A program made the translations under genes and the position numbers. From Treponema sp. (GTDB taxonomy: Bacteria; Spirochaetota; Spirochaetia; Treponematales; Breznakiellaceae), in assembly GCA_031274565.1 (NCBI GenBank), contig JAISPY010000070.1, positions 1 through 11,771 on the forward strand: a stretch of 11,771 bases of DNA, in the 5' to 3' direction. The notes beneath the pieces are model-generated. The model was given only the letters and a program-made list of their open reading frames with translations, did no database searches and was not told the DNA's origin. Each line of letters starts with the position of its first letter. Position 1 is the first letter of the stretch. This document shows, in pieces, positions 10,535 through 11,771 of the stretch.

Positions 10535-11771
10535 ATGATAGACTTGGAGCGTTTAACCCTCGGCGCCCTCAGCCAAAAGGCTGCGGCGCACTTCAGAAAC
10601 CGGCTTGCCTTTGCCCTATACCGGGATGGTCATACCTTCCGCCGGATCACCTATGGGGAATGGGGGCTGAGAACCCGGCAATTTGGCGGAATGCTGCGGA
10701 CCCTGGGACTCAAGACCGGGGATCGGGTGCTGATCCTGGCGGAAAACTGTCCGGAGTGGCCCATCGTGTATTTCGGTGCTGCCCTGGGAGGATTCGTCAG
10801 CGTACCGGTTCTACTGGCTTTTTCCCCGGAACAGATTAAGACCATTGGGGATCATGCAGGCGTTGCTGCCCTGTGCGTTACTGAAAAGACCTGCTCCAAG
10901 ATCGCCCAGGCCGGGATAGATCCGGCCATACCCCGGGTGTATATGGACACCCTGACCGAACCCGATAGGGTCCCGGGGATCCGGGTCTCGATACAGGGCC
11001 GGGAAAAACGCATCCCCTTGGGGCCTGGGGAAGGGGATTGGTTTCCTGAAATCCAGGAGGATGACCTGGCCTCGCTCTGGTATACTTCGGGAACCACCGG
11101 CGCAAGCAAAGGGGTGATGCTCTCCCATCGCAATCTGGTGTTCACCGCCAAGGCTTCCGGTTCGCTTATGCGGATCTTCCCCCGGGATAGGCTGCTTTCG
11201 GTGCTTCCCTTGGCCCATACCTACGAATGTACCCTGGGACTTGTGGCCGCGCTCATGAGCGGGGCATCGATTACCTATCTGGACCGCCCCCCGGCTCCTG
11301 CGGCGCTGCTTGAGGCCATGCAGTCGCTGCGGCCTACGGCTATGGTAACGGTTCCGATCTTCATCGAAAAGCTCTACCAGAGCCGCATCGCTCCTGCGCT
11401 CAAGGCTAATCCGCTCTATCGGTTCCCGCTGACCCGGTTTCTGGCAATCAAGATCGCGGGGTATAAGCTCATGGGCGCGTTCGGCTCGTCCATTCGGTTC
11501 TTTGGCATTGGAGGGACTGCACTTTCCCCGGAGGTAGAAACCTTTCTGCGGAAGGCCCAATTCCCCTATGCTCCGGGGTACGGGCTTACCGAAACTTCGC
11601 CTCTGGTAGCGGGGACCGCCCCCTACCAATTTTCCGCAGGTTCCGTGGGGAGGCTCCTTACCGGGGTGGAGGTGCGGATTAGCGACGCGGCAGGAGAGGA
11701 CGAGGGGCATCCTGCCGGGGAAATCCAGGTTAGGGGGCCGAATATAATGCAGGGATATTATCGGGATCCCG
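10535..11771 (+). CDS. Long-chain acyl-CoA synthetase (AMP-forming), 3' truncated
   Basis: An open frame of 412 codons runs to the end of the window. It encodes an ANL-superfamily adenylate-forming enzyme, most like long-chain fatty-acid-CoA ligases, which activate a fatty acid with ATP and join it to CoA. The N-terminal lobe has ITYGEWGLRTRQFGGMLRTL, then GDRVLILAENCPEWPIVYFGA and a Val-Pro-Val strand. The phosphate-binding loop is WYTSGTTGASKGVMLSHRNL (Ser185, Thr187, Thr188, Gly189). LSVLPLAHTYECTLGL follows, and the adenine-site motif is YGLTETSP (349-356). The last visible residues, GEIQVRGPNIMQGYYRDP, belong to the hinge-side region; the C-terminal lobe with the catalytic Lys is outside. 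ATG 10535 is preferred. AGGGG at 10529-10533 is only one base away, so TTG at 10544 is an alternative start. The 177-bp gap after mutL shows no clear terminator or promoter. Confidence 0.9.
   Translation, partial: MIDLERLTLGALSQKAAAHFRNRLAFALYRDGHTFRRITYGEWGLRTRQFGGMLRTLGLKTGDRVLILAENCPEWPIVYFGAALGGFVSVPVLLAFSPEQIKTIGDHAGVAALCVTEKTCSKIAQAGIDPAIPRVYMDTLTEPDRVPGIRVSIQGREKRIPLGPGEGDWFPEIQEDDLASLWYTSGTTGASKGVMLSHRNLVFTAKASGSLMRIFPRDRLLSVLPLAHTYECTLGLVAALMSGASITYLDRPPAPAALLEAMQSLRPTAMVTVPIFIEKLYQSRIAPALKANPLYRFPLTRFLAIKIAGYKLMGAFGSSIRFFGIGGTALSPEVETFLRKAQFPYAPGYGLTETSPLVAGTAPYQFSAGSVGRLLTGVEVRISDAAGEDEGHPAGEIQVRGPNIMQGYYRDP

Noticed and set aside
10479..10538. 19-codon frame whose stop overlaps the acyl-CoA synthetase ATG (ATGA)
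   Set aside because: It has no suitably spaced ribosome site and no recognisable content. Translational coupling is possible but unsupported.
10811..11710. 299-codon minus-strand open frame
   Set aside because: It lies fully opposite a clear AMP-binding enzyme with intact motifs and has no recognisable domain of its own.

Overview
The window looks like a stretch of spirochaete chromosome, most likely a Treponema of the moderate-GC type (insect-gut treponemes fit better than the AT-rich oral species). I base this on the gene content (a FliS/FlgN-like flagellar chaperone pair next to polA, then xseA-xseB-mutL) and on the PolA motif A variant DYSQIELV, which I remember from treponemal PolA. No database search was possible, so the species is not fixed. 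The content is mostly ordinary housekeeping. I see no transposase, CRISPR array, tRNA, rRNA or phage gene.

Left part (1-1440): the 3' end of a gene whose product ends like an outer-membrane beta-barrel; a small exported DUF2271-type protein; and a 66-residue copper-chaperone-like HMA protein with its own extended -10 promoter. A 222-bp gap then holds one strong perfect hairpin between convergent genes.

Middle part (1441-3699): a NeuB-family sialic-acid-type synthase with a C-terminal SAF domain lies on the minus strand. It is divergent from fliS and an flgN-like gene on the plus strand. The 195-210 bp between neuB and fliS is AT-rich. It carries a tandem 13-bp repeat, a short palindrome, a sigma-28-like -10 element, a hairpin and a vegetative -10 box. 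A nonulosonate synthase beside the flagellin chaperone raises the possibility of flagellin glycosylation; this is inference only.

Right part (3742-10357): DNA replication and repair. PolA has all three domains with catalytic residues intact. After a 401-bp non-coding gap come xseA and xseB (both subunits of exonuclease VII) and mutL with an endonuclease-type C-terminal domain. PolA, ExoVII and MutL can act together: MutL nicks, ExoVII degrades single-stranded DNA, and PolA fills the gap. The last gene (10535 to the window end) is the N-terminal two thirds of an AMP-forming acyl-CoA synthetase.

Points worth a second look: xseA appears to have a near-leaderless start directly behind a strong promoter; fliS has two competing starts (leaderless ATG or Shine-Dalgarno-led TTG); a 15-bp perfect hairpin has no U-tract; and PolA, NeuB and MutL each show a motif variant.
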